Below, in pieces: positions 8,474 to 15,573 of a stretch of 16,794 bases of DNA. The DNA is taken from positions 1 through 16,794 of the forward strand of contig JBBAEA010000081.1 in assembly GCA_041656175.1 (NCBI GenBank), given 5' to 3'. The translations under genes and the position numbers were made by a program. Below the pieces are notes generated by a model that saw only the letters and a list, made by a program, of their open reading frames with translations, was not told the origin of the DNA and did not search any database. Each line of letters begins with the position of its first letter. Positions within the stretch are counted from its first letter, which is position 1. Origin of the DNA: JBBAEA01 sp041656175 (GTDB lineage Bacteria; Myxococcota_A; Bradymonadia; UBA4248).

Positions 8474-8670
8474 TAGGGATGCTCTGAACAATGCAAAAAC
8501 AGTAGGGGCAGCTTTCAAAGCTGCCCCATGATTAAAACAACGAAAGTCAGGCGATTTTTTAAAGTAAAGTTAATAAAATCAATAATCTACATACAAAAAC
8601 GGCTTCCAAGGGCGAAAGTCCTTACACAAGGTTTGGGGCGGTAGCCCCCAGTAAATCAGAGCTTTTCCTA
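8474..8670 (-). mobile_element. MITE-like element, copy B
   Basis: TTAGGGATGCTCTGA (8473-8487) and TCAGAGCTTTTCCTAA (8656-8671) are inverted repeats containing TA at each edge, giving a 197-bp unit. Read on the minus strand it aligns along its length with copy A: GGGGGCTACCGCCCC, CTTGGAAGCCG, TTTTGTATGTAG, ATTGATTTTATTAACTTTA, TTTCGTTGTTTTAATCA and CTACTGTTTTTGCA. Near one end it also has a perfect 11-bp inverted repeat GGGGCAGCTTT-C-AAAGCTGCCCC (8505-8527) not conserved in the other copies. It lies between two divergent lipoprotein genes, about 35 bases upstream of the candidate -35 of the 8794 gene. Confidence 0.8.
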
Positions 8671-8704
8671 ATTTGCTCACTGTCGCTCCCACAGCTTCCC
8701 GAAC

Positions 8705-8733
8705 TTGAAGCCTGTGCATGATCTCGCTAAGAT
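8705..8733 (+). promoter_or_regulatory. Candidate promoter of the 60-bp-repeat lipoprotein gene
   Basis: TTGAAG (8705-8710), a 17-base spacer and TAAGAT (8728-8733) give a plausible sigma-70 promoter with four of six matches in each box. The start of transcription would fall about 55 bases before the GTG at 8794. Confidence 0.4.
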
Positions 8734-8793
8734 ACCACAGATCGCGTTCTCGCAGGTTGAGGGCGCTCTTTGCAACAACACAACGAGGTAGAA

Positions 8794-9942
8794 GTGAAAC
8801 ACTTTGGTATCTTCTTAGTTACTAGCCTATTAATGCTAGCCTGTGCAAACGAAAGCGGGAAAACCCCCGATGTCCAAAAATGCGGCGACCGCGTCTGTAG
8901 CGATACAGAGCTTTGCCAAAACGACGTATGCAAAACAAAATGCGGCGAACGCGTCTGTAGTGACACAGAGCTTTGCCAAAACGACGTATGCAAAACAAAA
9001 TGCGGCGAACGCGTTTGTAGCGATACAGAGCTTTGCCAAAACGACGTATGCAAAACAAAATGCGGCGAACGCGTTTGTAGCGATACAGAGCTTTGCCAAA
9101 ACGAGGAGTGCAAAACAAAATGCGGCGAACGCGTCTGTAGCGACACAGAGCTTTGCCAAAACGACGTATGCAAAACAAAATGCGGCGAACGCGTTTGTAG
9201 CGATACAGAGCTTTGCCAAAACGACGTATGCAAAACAAAATGCGGCGAACGCGTTTGTAGCGACACAGAGCTTTGCCAAAACGAGGAGTGCAAAACAAAA
9301 TGCGGCGATCGCGTTTGTAACGACACCGAGATTTGCCAAAACGACGTGTGCGAGGCTGCGACAGATCCAAGGAGCTGCGGAAACGCGCTCTGCGTTGGCA
9401 CAGAGTTTTGCCAAAACGGCGTATGCATTAAACGCGAAGGCGACGCTTCGACTGGCAAGCCATGCGTAGCAGGGCAATTTATCGAGTATTGCGGCGCCAA
9501 CAACACCCTCTACATTTGCCACGAAGCACTTAGTACCGCTCACCAGTGCGAAAAAAGCACTTGCGCCATGCGAATCGACAAAAACTACGCCGCCTGCGTA
9601 CGCCCACAAATCTGCGAAAGCGCCGAGCAAAACTTCAGCGTTTGCCACAGCCTGGCTCCAGGCAGCAGCGACTACCTCTCCTTCTACGAATGTGCCTACG
9701 CCACCGACGGAAATTTATACGCCTTCTACACCGACAAAGATGAGGAAGACTGCCCAAGTGGCTGCCTCGACGACTTCGAATGCAGTAAAACTAAAATCTC
9801 ATGCGACGCCAATTATGAAGACCACTGCGTCGGCGAAATCATGTGGTATTGCAACGCTGACGACAAAACCGTCTACCGCTTGGATTGCGAGGCATTAATG
9901 CTAAAATGCATCAAGCAAAACGGAGAAGTAAACTGCGGATAA
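8794..9942 (+). CDS. Cys-rich lipoprotein with eight 20-aa repeats
   Basis: A 382-aa protein starting at GTG 8794, chosen over the in-frame TTG at 8770 because GAGGT lies five bases upstream of GTG and the signal peptide then begins MKHFGIF. The hydrophobic segment ends MLAC (Cys17), a probable lipobox. Residues 30-189 are eight tandem 20-aa units of consensus CGERVCSDTELCQNDVCKTK, each with four Cys; a degenerate ninth unit follows (CGNALCVGTEFCQNGVC). The remaining C-terminal region (about 195-382) is unique, Cys-rich and without a recognised domain. The repeats probably fold as a chain of small disulfide-knotted units projecting from the surface. The Cys pattern resembles the short units of the 797-aa lipoprotein. 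The function is unknown; adhesion or a spacer stalk is a guess. Confidence 0.87.
   Translation: MKHFGIFLVTSLLMLACANESGKTPDVQKCGDRVCSDTELCQNDVCKTKCGERVCSDTELCQNDVCKTKCGERVCSDTELCQNDVCKTKCGERVCSDTELCQNEECKTKCGERVCSDTELCQNDVCKTKCGERVCSDTELCQNDVCKTKCGERVCSDTELCQNEECKTKCGDRVCNDTEICQNDVCEAATDPRSCGNALCVGTEFCQNGVCIKREGDASTGKPCVAGQFIEYCGANNTLYICHEALSTAHQCEKSTCAMRIDKNYAACVRPQICESAEQNFSVCHSLAPGSSDYLSFYECAYATDGNLYAFYTDKDEEDCPSGCLDDFECSKTKISCDANYEDHCVGEIMWYCNADDKTVYRLDCEALMLKCIKQNGEVNCG
8881..9360 (+). repeat. Eight tandem 60-bp coding repeats
   Basis: Units start at 8881, 8941, 9001, 9061, 9121, 9181, 9241 and 9301. Units 4 and 7 carry GAGGAG (Glu-Glu) where the others carry GACGTA (Asp-Val). The order of variants makes units 2-4 and 5-7 a near-exact 180-bp duplication, and unit 8 is the most diverged. 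This is typical of an array that changes length by slippage or unequal recombination while keeping frame. Confidence 0.97.
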
Positions 9943-9957
9943 AATGATTTTTTTGTG

Positions 9958-9973
9958 GGGGGAAGTCTCCCCC
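9958..9973. repeat. G5/C5 palindromic hairpin, copy 2
   Basis: GGGGGAAGTCTCCCCC, a 6-bp stem with loop AGTC, is the exact reverse complement of 102-117. It lies just downstream of the lipoprotein stop codon, immediately before the long terminator hairpin. Confidence 0.45.
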
Positions 9974-9975
9974 TC

Positions 9976-10095
9976 GCCCAAGCCTCTTCGCAAATCGGCA
10001 AAAAGCACATAAAAAAAAAGCCTTGTATGCGCTCAAACCGCGCATCCAAGGCTTTTTTTGTGCTTCTAGGCCGATTTGCTTCAGGGGTCTTGGGC
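9976..10095. terminator. Long bidirectional terminator hairpin
   Basis: The core is AAGCCTTG (10019-10025) with CAAGGC (10047-10052), capped by ATGCGC/GCGCAT around a TCAAACC loop and flanked by an A-run and a T-run, so it can terminate both the lipoprotein gene and the convergent htpG. The pairing continues outward: AAGCAC/GTGCTT (10003-10008 with 10060-10065), GCAAATCGGC/GCCGATTTGC (9990-9999 with 10070-10079) and GCCCAAG/CTTGGGC (9976-9982 with 10089-10095). The whole 120 bases fold into one long imperfect stem, larger than a terminator needs; it could also be a remnant palindromic element. Confidence 0.85.
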
Positions 10096-10176
10096 TACCC
10101 CCTCGAATACTTGCGGCGCTTCGCGCTACAACGACCTTTGGAAAGAAAAAAAGTTCTCAACATTCCCAAACTGCAT

Positions 10177-12216
10177 CTAGATCCCCGAAACCATGAGTTC
10201 TGTCACGAGTTTGGTGTATTCGACGGGATCGGGTAGCGGGGAGCCCTCAGCCAGTAAGCTTTGACCAAAGAGCAGCGACGCGTATTTGGCAATTTGTTCG
10301 CTTTCCGGCTCACTCGCCAGTTTGTCGCGCAGTTTCTGGAGCAGTGGGTGATCGGGGTTAATCTCTAATATGCGTTTGGAAGCGGGCAAATCGGCAGAAC
10401 CCATTTGGCTAAGTATCCGGTGTAAATGCGGCGACACGTCACCTTCAAGACCCACAAGACAGGCAGGTGACGACGTTAGACGCGTTGAAATCCGAACGCT
10501 GCTGACATCTGATTTGAGAATCTCCGCCAGCTTTTGGATCAAATTCTCAAAGTCTTTTTCTTGACTTTCTCGCTCTTTACGCTGCTCTTCGCGTTCTTCT
10601 TCCGTTCCAAGCTCTACTTCACCGCGCCCAATGAATTGGATTTTCTTCTCCTTAAATTCGGGAACTTGGCTAAAGAGTATTTCGTCGTAAGGATCGACCA
10701 AGAACAGCACTTCGTAGTCTTTCTTAAGGAACGCTTCGATGTGTGGGGATTTTTTAAGGCTTTCTAGAGAATCGCCAGCAATGGCATAAATCGCGTCTTG
10801 TCCAAGTTTCATACGCGAAACGTAATCTTCAAGACTCGTCATGCTAGGCGTTTTACTCTCGGCCTTTGGCGCAGTATCCGTATTCTCTCCCTCACTGTTT
10901 TTGGCGGCTTGCGCGTCATCATTAATGGTTTGGGTCGACACGAAACGCAGCAAGTTCAAAAGCCTATCGCGGTTATCGTAGTCTGAAGCGACACCTTCTT
11001 TGAGGTAGCGGCTATAGTTCTCCCAAATCTTGCCAAAAGACTCAGCATCGTCTTTAGACAGTTTTTGAATGGTATCAAGAACTTTCTTCGTTAAATGCTT
11101 TCGAATGGTGTTGATTCTGCGATCTTTTTGGAGAATCTCACGTGAAATGTTCAGATTGAGATCCGCCGAATCGACAACACCCTTCACAAAACGAAGGTAG
11201 TCAGGCAAGAGCTCGGGGCACTGCTCCATAATGAGCACGTGCTGCGCATGCAGGCGTAAGCCATACTTGGCGTCGCGATAATTAAGATCAAAGGGGGCGC
11301 GACCCGGAATAAAGAGCAAGCCTCGATACTCAAAGGCACCCTCGGCTTTAATGGGAATTCGCGTAATAGGATCAGTCCAATCGTGGCTAATTTGGCGGTA
11401 AAACTCGTTGTAATCCTTATCCTCAACTTCAGACGCGCTCTTAAGCCAGATAGCCTTCATAGAGTTGGCCTGCTTCCACTTAAGCTTTGTTTCGTGGTGT
11501 GCAGGATCACTACACTCATCGATATTATGCTCGGGGTCGTCGTTCTCAATATGCACGCGCTCTTCGCTTTGTAGCAAAATCGGGTACTGTATAAAATCAG
11601 AGTACTTCTTAATAGTGCTGCGTAAAATATACTCTTGAGTAAAATCTTCCAAATTATTTTCTGTGTCTACAGGAAGAAGCTGAAGAATAATCCGCGTTCC
11701 GACGCCTTCCTTCTCGATCTCTTCAATTGTATAATGACCATCGCCTTTTGAGCTAAAACAATGCGCAAGCGTATCACCAACACGCCTGCTCTCTACACGC
11801 ACATCGTTAGACACGATAAAGGAAGAGTAAAATCCAACGCCAAATTGGCCGATCAGCTTATGTTCCTCGTCCTTATCTTTGGCAGCCTTTAGTTCCTTGA
11901 TAAAACTCTTGGTGCCAGAATGCGCGATGGTTCCCAAGTTCTCAATGAGCTCGTCGCGACTCATACCGATGCCGTTGTCTTCAATAAATAGCGTCCTTGC
12001 CTCTTTATCGGCATAGATCTTTATCTGCAACTCCTCGACTTCAGCCAAAACATTGCTATCCGTAAGTGCCGCAAAACGACGCTTATCTAGCGCGTCAGAT
12101 GCATTCGAGATAAGCTCGCGCAAAAACACGTCCTTGCTCGAATAAAGCGCATGGGCCATTAATTGAAGTAGCTCTTTGGTTTCTGAACGAAATTCGAAGG
12201 ATTCTACCTTAGACAT
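10177..12216 (-). CDS. htpG: Hsp90-family molecular chaperone HtpG
   Basis: A complete 679-aa cytosolic ATP-dependent chaperone. The N-terminal GHKL ATPase has ELISNASDAL (Glu34, Asn38), EDNGIGM (Asp80), IAHSGTK and the lid-adjacent IGQFGVGFYSSF (122-133). The middle domain has the conserved FIPGRAPFDL and NISREILQ segments. The C-terminal dimerisation domain ends in a typical LLAEGSPLPDP segment. The protein is about 55 aa longer than E. coli HtpG; part of this is a polar, low-complexity insertion near residues 433-457 before SLEDYVSRM. AAGGAG seven bases before the ATG supports the start. It acts in folding and stress tolerance as a dimer. No clear heat-shock (sigma-32 or CIRCE) site was found upstream. 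Confidence 0.97.
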   Translation of the reverse strand: MSKVESFEFRSETKELLQLMAHALYSSKDVFLRELISNASDALDKRRFAALTDSNVLAEVEELQIKIYADKEARTLFIEDNGIGMSRDELIENLGTIAHSGTKSFIKELKAAKDKDEEHKLIGQFGVGFYSSFIVSNDVRVESRRVGDTLAHCFSSKGDGHYTIEEIEKEGVGTRIILQLLPVDTENNLEDFTQEYILRSTIKKYSDFIQYPILLQSEERVHIENDDPEHNIDECSDPAHHETKLKWKQANSMKAIWLKSASEVEDKDYNEFYRQISHDWTDPITRIPIKAEGAFEYRGLLFIPGRAPFDLNYRDAKYGLRLHAQHVLIMEQCPELLPDYLRFVKGVVDSADLNLNISREILQKDRRINTIRKHLTKKVLDTIQKLSKDDAESFGKIWENYSRYLKEGVASDYDNRDRLLNLLRFVSTQTINDDAQAAKNSEGENTDTAPKAESKTPSMTSLEDYVSRMKLGQDAIYAIAGDSLESLKKSPHIEAFLKKDYEVLFLVDPYDEILFSQVPEFKEKKIQFIGRGEVELGTEEEREEQRKERESQEKDFENLIQKLAEILKSDVSSVRISTRLTSSPACLVGLEGDVSPHLHRILSQMGSADLPASKRILEINPDHPLLQKLRDKLASEPESEQIAKYASLLFGQSLLAEGSPLPDPVEYTKLVTELMVSGI

Positions 12217-12359
12217 GCTTTCTCCTTAAATTTGTGCTTAAGACTGTATAAAACTTTTTAAAAACCTACGATCCCTGACAAAGCCTCTGGATCATCACTG
12301 CGTTTGAAGGCTAAGCACAGCAAAAGCCAAAGCAAGTCAAAAGCCAAAAAACATTTTCA
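12217..12359. other. htpG upstream region
   Basis: AT-rich leader before htpG on the minus strand. TATACA (12245-12250, minus strand) could be a -10 box, but the nearest TTGTCA lies 25 bases further up, which is too far. The rest shows repeated AAAGCCAA words and no gene. Confidence 0.35.
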
Positions 12360-12522
12360 TCGGGGCTACCGCCCCAAACCCCGTCCAATGGCTTTCGCCC
12401 TTGGAACCCATTTTTGTGTGTAGGGCATTGATTTTATTGACTTTTATTTTGAAAACCCAGCTGATTTTCGTTGTTTTTCTCTAGCTACTTTTTTGGCAAT
12501 TTTCACATTGTTCAGAGCTTCC
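12360..12522 (+). mobile_element. MITE-like element, copy C (left end lost)
   Basis: CGGGGCTACCGCCCC, CAAACCCCGTCCAA, CCCTTGGAA, TTTTTGTGTGTAG, CATTGATTTTATTGACTTTT and TTTCGTTGTTTT align with copies A and B, and TCAGAGCTTCC (12512-12522) matches their right end. The left terminal repeat is missing and the TA after the right end is replaced by a T-run running into the tandem array, so the copy is truncated at both edges. Confidence 0.75.
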
Positions 12523-12835
12523 TTTTTTCTTTGCCATTTTCAGCCTGGTTCTAGGAAAGAACAAAAAAGAGAAGAGGAGAAAAAGAGAAGAAGAGAAGAA
12601 AACAAAAACATCTTTTCTTTGCCATTTTCAGCCTGGTTCTAGGAAAGAACAAAAAAGAGAAGAGGAGAAAAAGAGAAGAAGAGAAGAAAATAAGAAAACA
12701 AAAACATCTTTTCTTTGCCATTTTCAGCCTAGTTCTAGGAAAGGACGAAAATACGAAGAGAAGAAAAAGAGAAGAAGAAAATATGAAATTATGAAAACAA
12801 AAACATCTTTTCTTTACCATTTTGATGCGGATTCT
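12523..12835. repeat. GA-rich tandem array, units of 88-99 bp
   Basis: The block CTTTGCCATTTTCAGCC followed by GTTCTAGGAAAG and a long purine-only tract of GA and AAG words recurs with spacings of 88, 96 and 99 bases (anchors at 12533, 12621, 12717, 12816); the last unit is partial. One strand is almost pure purine over tens of bases per unit. Open frames on the minus strand here are low-complexity by-products. It abuts the truncated element copy C. Confidence 0.85.
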
Positions 12836-12870
12836 AGGAAACAAGGAATGAGGCAAAGGAGCGACCTAGA

Positions 12871-13059
12871 GGTCGTGACTGCGCCGAATGACGCAGTTGA
12901 CGCCGAAGACGCGCAAAATGGTAAAGAAAAAAGGGTCGTGACTGCGCTGAACGACGCCGCTGACGCCGAAGACGCGCAAAATGGTAAAGAAAAAAGGGTC
13001 GTGACTGAGCTGAGCGACGCCGCTGACGCCGAAGACGCGCAAAATGGCAAAGAAAAAAG
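12871..13059. repeat. Three tandem 63-bp repeats
   Basis: Units begin at 12871, 12934 and 12997 and contain GACGCCGAAGACGCGCAAAATGG and TAAAGAAAAAAGG words. Being a multiple of three and low in stops, they stay open in several frames on both strands. Each unit ends with AAAATGGYAAAG, the reverse complement of CTTTRCCATTTT that heads each unit of the neighbouring GA-rich array. An open frame 12791-13225 (+) runs through it, but there is no ribosome site and no recognisable protein, so I leave it as non-coding. Confidence 0.85.
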
Positions 13060-13239
13060 GGTTTTTCCCCGTGCAAAGATCTCTTTTATTGTCTCCAACC
13101 CTCTAATTTTGCCATCCCCTCTCCCTGCTTTATCCTCGAAGCGGGGCGGCAACGCTTGCAGCCCACATACGGTGCACAACGACTGTTTGCGACTTATCGT
13201 TATAGGCAGTCATATCATTATATAAGGGGCAGGGTTAAG

Positions 13240-14349
13240 ATGAAAAACCAAGTTATTGCTATTGTTTTTGCAGTTTGCAGCGTTTGTGCAGCAAACAACG
13301 CTCTCGCACAAGATTCCACATTTGATAATGGCGTACTCCTCGCCTATGAACACTCGCCCAAGGAAAGTAGCGCTAGCGACGATATTTTTGCCGCTATCAA
13401 AGCGCTGGAAGAAGCCGAAACCAGCTTAAAGGCGGCTAACGTAGAGCTCGATCCCCTCGACGCGATTTTAGAGGCGGCAACAAAACAAACGCCTATACCA
13501 CCCGATACAGTGGCAACGCGGCCGCCAACAACGATACAGCCGCCAACAACGATACAGCCGCCAACAACGATACAGCCGCCAACAACGCAAAAAAACATCG
13601 TTATCACGAAAAAAGTGGAGCCTAGCGCGCAGCCACCGCAAGTGGTCATTACTAAACTTGAGCAAGCTGCCCCGCCCCCAACCCCCATAGTCGCGAAAAA
13701 AGCGGAGCCCGCGGCACAAATTACGCCAAGCCCCAAAACAGCGCCAAGTCCCAAAACAACGCCAAAGCCCGAGCCGCCAACAAAAGTCGCCAACAATGCG
13801 CCGAATACAGCCCAAACAAAAGTAGCGCCTGATCCCGCTCACGCACCGCACACCCTAGCCATGTCCTATGTTTCGGCTATCTACCGCGTTAACGGTGTAA
13901 ACCTCGCCGTCGCCGCCGAAAAGGGCAGAAGTCAAGCATCGATCGCGCAACTACACGCATACGCCGCAAACAAAAACCTGTTATATGAATCAGAAATAGC
14001 AGCCATTGGCGACTTAGCGTTTTTTCACAACACCTATGATAGAAACCGCGACGGGCGATGGAATGATTGGCACAGTCTCGTGGGTATTGTCGAAAGCGTA
14101 GACGATGATTCAACCATAACGATTTTGACCTACTTCAATAACGATATCCAAAGGATTCACCTCAACTTAAAATACCCAAACGTTCACAAAAGTAGAAAGG
14201 GCAAATTACTTAACTCACAGCTCCGTAAAGATGAGGGCGCTCAAATCGGGATGAGTTCTAAGCTTTTTGCAGGTTTCGCAAACCTACTCGGCGATAAGAC
14301 TTCGGTTACTGTTATCGATAACTGGAAACCTGGGATGATTGTAAAGTAA
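13240..14349 (+). CDS. Exported Pro-rich protein with degenerate NlpC/P60- or CHAP-like C-terminal domain
   Basis: A 369-aa protein starting at ATG 13240. The hydrophobic signal ends NALAQD, with cleavage expected after ALA, giving a periplasmic or secreted protein. An upstream in-frame ATG at 13156 is rejected because it would bury the signal peptide. After a short helical region comes a long Pro/Thr/Ala/Lys linker, including PPTTIQ three times (18-bp units 13522-13575) plus a partial copy. The C-terminal domain contains YVSAIYRVNGVNL, GDLAFFHNTYDRNRDGRWND and HSLVGIVES, reminiscent of cell-wall NlpC/P60 or CHAP amidase folds in which GDLxFF and HVGI surround the catalytic site. The mature protein has no Cys, so the usual nucleophile is missing; it may be a non-catalytic wall-binding protein. 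DRNRDG could be a calcium loop. Family assignment is tentative. Confidence 0.75.
   Translation: MKNQVIAIVFAVCSVCAANNALAQDSTFDNGVLLAYEHSPKESSASDDIFAAIKALEEAETSLKAANVELDPLDAILEAATKQTPIPPDTVATRPPTTIQPPTTIQPPTTIQPPTTQKNIVITKKVEPSAQPPQVVITKLEQAAPPPTPIVAKKAEPAAQITPSPKTAPSPKTTPKPEPPTKVANNAPNTAQTKVAPDPAHAPHTLAMSYVSAIYRVNGVNLAVAAEKGRSQASIAQLHAYAANKNLLYESEIAAIGDLAFFHNTYDRNRDGRWNDWHSLVGIVESVDDDSTITILTYFNNDIQRIHLNLKYPNVHKSRKGKLLNSQLRKDEGAQIGMSSKLFAGFANLLGDKTSVTVIDNWKPGMIVK
13522..13587 (+). repeat. 18-bp coding repeats (PPTTIQ)
   Basis: CCGCCAACAACGATACAG occurs three times without change (13522, 13540, 13558), followed by a 12-base partial unit. Identical codons show recent slippage expansion within the Pro-rich linker. 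Confidence 0.95.
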
Positions 14350-14425
14350 GGAGAATGAACGAAAGAAAAGCTCAAAAATGAGACAGAACTTTAGCTGAAC
14401 CGAAATATATTCATACTACAAAAGA

Positions 14426-15397
14426 ATGAACAGCATAAAATACAAACAACTTGGTAGCTGCGGACTTCGCATTTCGCCGATAGTGATGGGAACCATGACC
14501 TTTGGCGATGGCGCAGATGTCAAAGAGAGCGCAAACTTATTTTACGTCGCTCTTGATGCGGGCATAAACTTTTTTGACTGCGCGAACATGTATGCCAATG
14601 GTCAAAGCGAAGAGATTTTGCGACCACTCATTCGGGAGCGACGTCAGGATATTTTGATCAGCTCAAAAGCGTACTTTCCAGTAGGCGTAGGGCCCAATGA
14701 TCGCGGATGCTCACGACATCACCTCACCAATGCGCTGCACGCGAGCTTAAAACGCCTCGGCACAGATTATATCGACATCTATTTCCTACACCGTTTTGAT
14801 GAGAACACACCGCTTGCCGAATCTTTAAGCTGCCTCAATGACTTTGTTCGTGCAGGTAAGCTGCGCTACATCGGCTTCTCGAACTTCTCCGCCTGGCAGT
14901 GTATGAAAGCACTAGCCATACAAGAAGCTATGAACTTTGACAAAGCCGTCGTCATACAACCGATGTATAATCTACTAAAGCGCCAAGCCGAAGTCGAAAT
15001 TCTCCCCATGGCAGTTTCGGAAGGCTTGGGAGTACTTGCTTATAGCCCGCTAGCCGCTGGCCTGTTAACAGGAAAGTACATGACTGGCCAAGGCGGTAGA
15101 CTGGATCACAACGAAAAATATCGACTCCGTTACCAGACGCAAGCACAGTCCAAAGCCATAGAGGAGTTTGTGCAAATGGCTCAAGAACTCGAAACTACCC
15201 CGAGTTCTTTGGCCATGGCGTGGGTGATGGCAAATCCCGCAATAAGCGCTCCCATTGCTGGCGCAAGAACGGTGGAGCAGCTAAAGCAATCACTCCAAGC
15301 CCTCAACTTTGAGCTCTCTAGCCAAGACTACCAGCGCATTTCAAATCTCTTCCCTACACCACCCTTAGCAACAGATCGCGACGAAGAACGACAATAA
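14426..15397 (+). CDS. Aldo/keto reductase
   Basis: A 323-aa NAD(P)H-dependent oxidoreductase of the (beta/alpha)8 aldo/keto reductase superfamily, of full length. The catalytic tetrad is present: Asp51 and Tyr56 (FFDCANMY), Lys81 (SSKAYF) and His122 (FLHRFD). Further typical segments are GFSNFSAWQ, QPMYNLLKR, AYSPLAAGLLTGKY and the cofactor-binding PIAGARTVEQLKQSL near the C-terminus, which resembles the general YajO/YakC-like group. The substrate cannot be told from sequence. The ribosome site is weak (ACAAAAG directly before ATG); TATATT at 14406-14411 could be a -10 box. It starts 76 bases after the preceding gene, so cotranscription is possible but not shown. Confidence 0.93.
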   Translation: MNSIKYKQLGSCGLRISPIVMGTMTFGDGADVKESANLFYVALDAGINFFDCANMYANGQSEEILRPLIRERRQDILISSKAYFPVGVGPNDRGCSRHHLTNALHASLKRLGTDYIDIYFLHRFDENTPLAESLSCLNDFVRAGKLRYIGFSNFSAWQCMKALAIQEAMNFDKAVVIQPMYNLLKRQAEVEILPMAVSEGLGVLAYSPLAAGLLTGKYMTGQGGRLDHNEKYRLRYQTQAQSKAIEEFVQMAQELETTPSSLAMAWVMANPAISAPIAGARTVEQLKQSLQALNFELSSQDYQRISNLFPTPPLATDRDEERQ

Positions 15398-15573
15398 AGC
15401 CTACGCGCCACGAGATGTTCTTGTTTTCTCCTACTCTCATTTTCTTCCTTTTCAAAAATAACTCATGGAATTTGAATTTGCTACTTTTATCATGTAAGCA
15501 TAAAGACGGGGGTGAGTGTGAGTGTAACTTCTTTCATTTTGCGCAAGATGGCGTAAATGCATGAGGAGCCTAG

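Noticed and set aside
8881..9360. CRISPR array
   Set aside because: The 60-bp units are directly adjacent and coding, with no unique spacers and no cas genes.
8727..9648. Long open frames on the minus strand and in another plus frame over the 60-bp repeats
   Set aside because: The repeat unit is a multiple of three and stop-free in several frames, so these frames are copies of the repeat pattern; only the plus-strand frame from 8794 has a ribosome site, signal peptide and unique C-terminus.
1344..12522. Integron-type attC sites or a riboswitch as an explanation of the dispersed element
   Set aside because: No integrase or cassette organisation is seen, and the copies follow or lie between unrelated genes; TA-bounded inverted ends fit a MITE better.
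12551..12856. 101-aa minus-strand open frame
   Set aside because: It is the translation of the GA-rich tandem array, of low complexity, with no ribosome site.
12791..13225. 144-aa plus-strand open frame with three 21-aa repeats, and overlapping minus-strand frames
   Set aside because: The 63-bp units are open in several frames, no start signal or known protein pattern is seen, and the end is a random-looking tail. A real small repeat protein cannot be fully excluded.
14347..14361. TAAGGAGAATGAACG after the exported protein gene as another element end in a stop codon
   Set aside because: Only the first bases match; the diagnostic CTCTGA and the following hairpin are absent.
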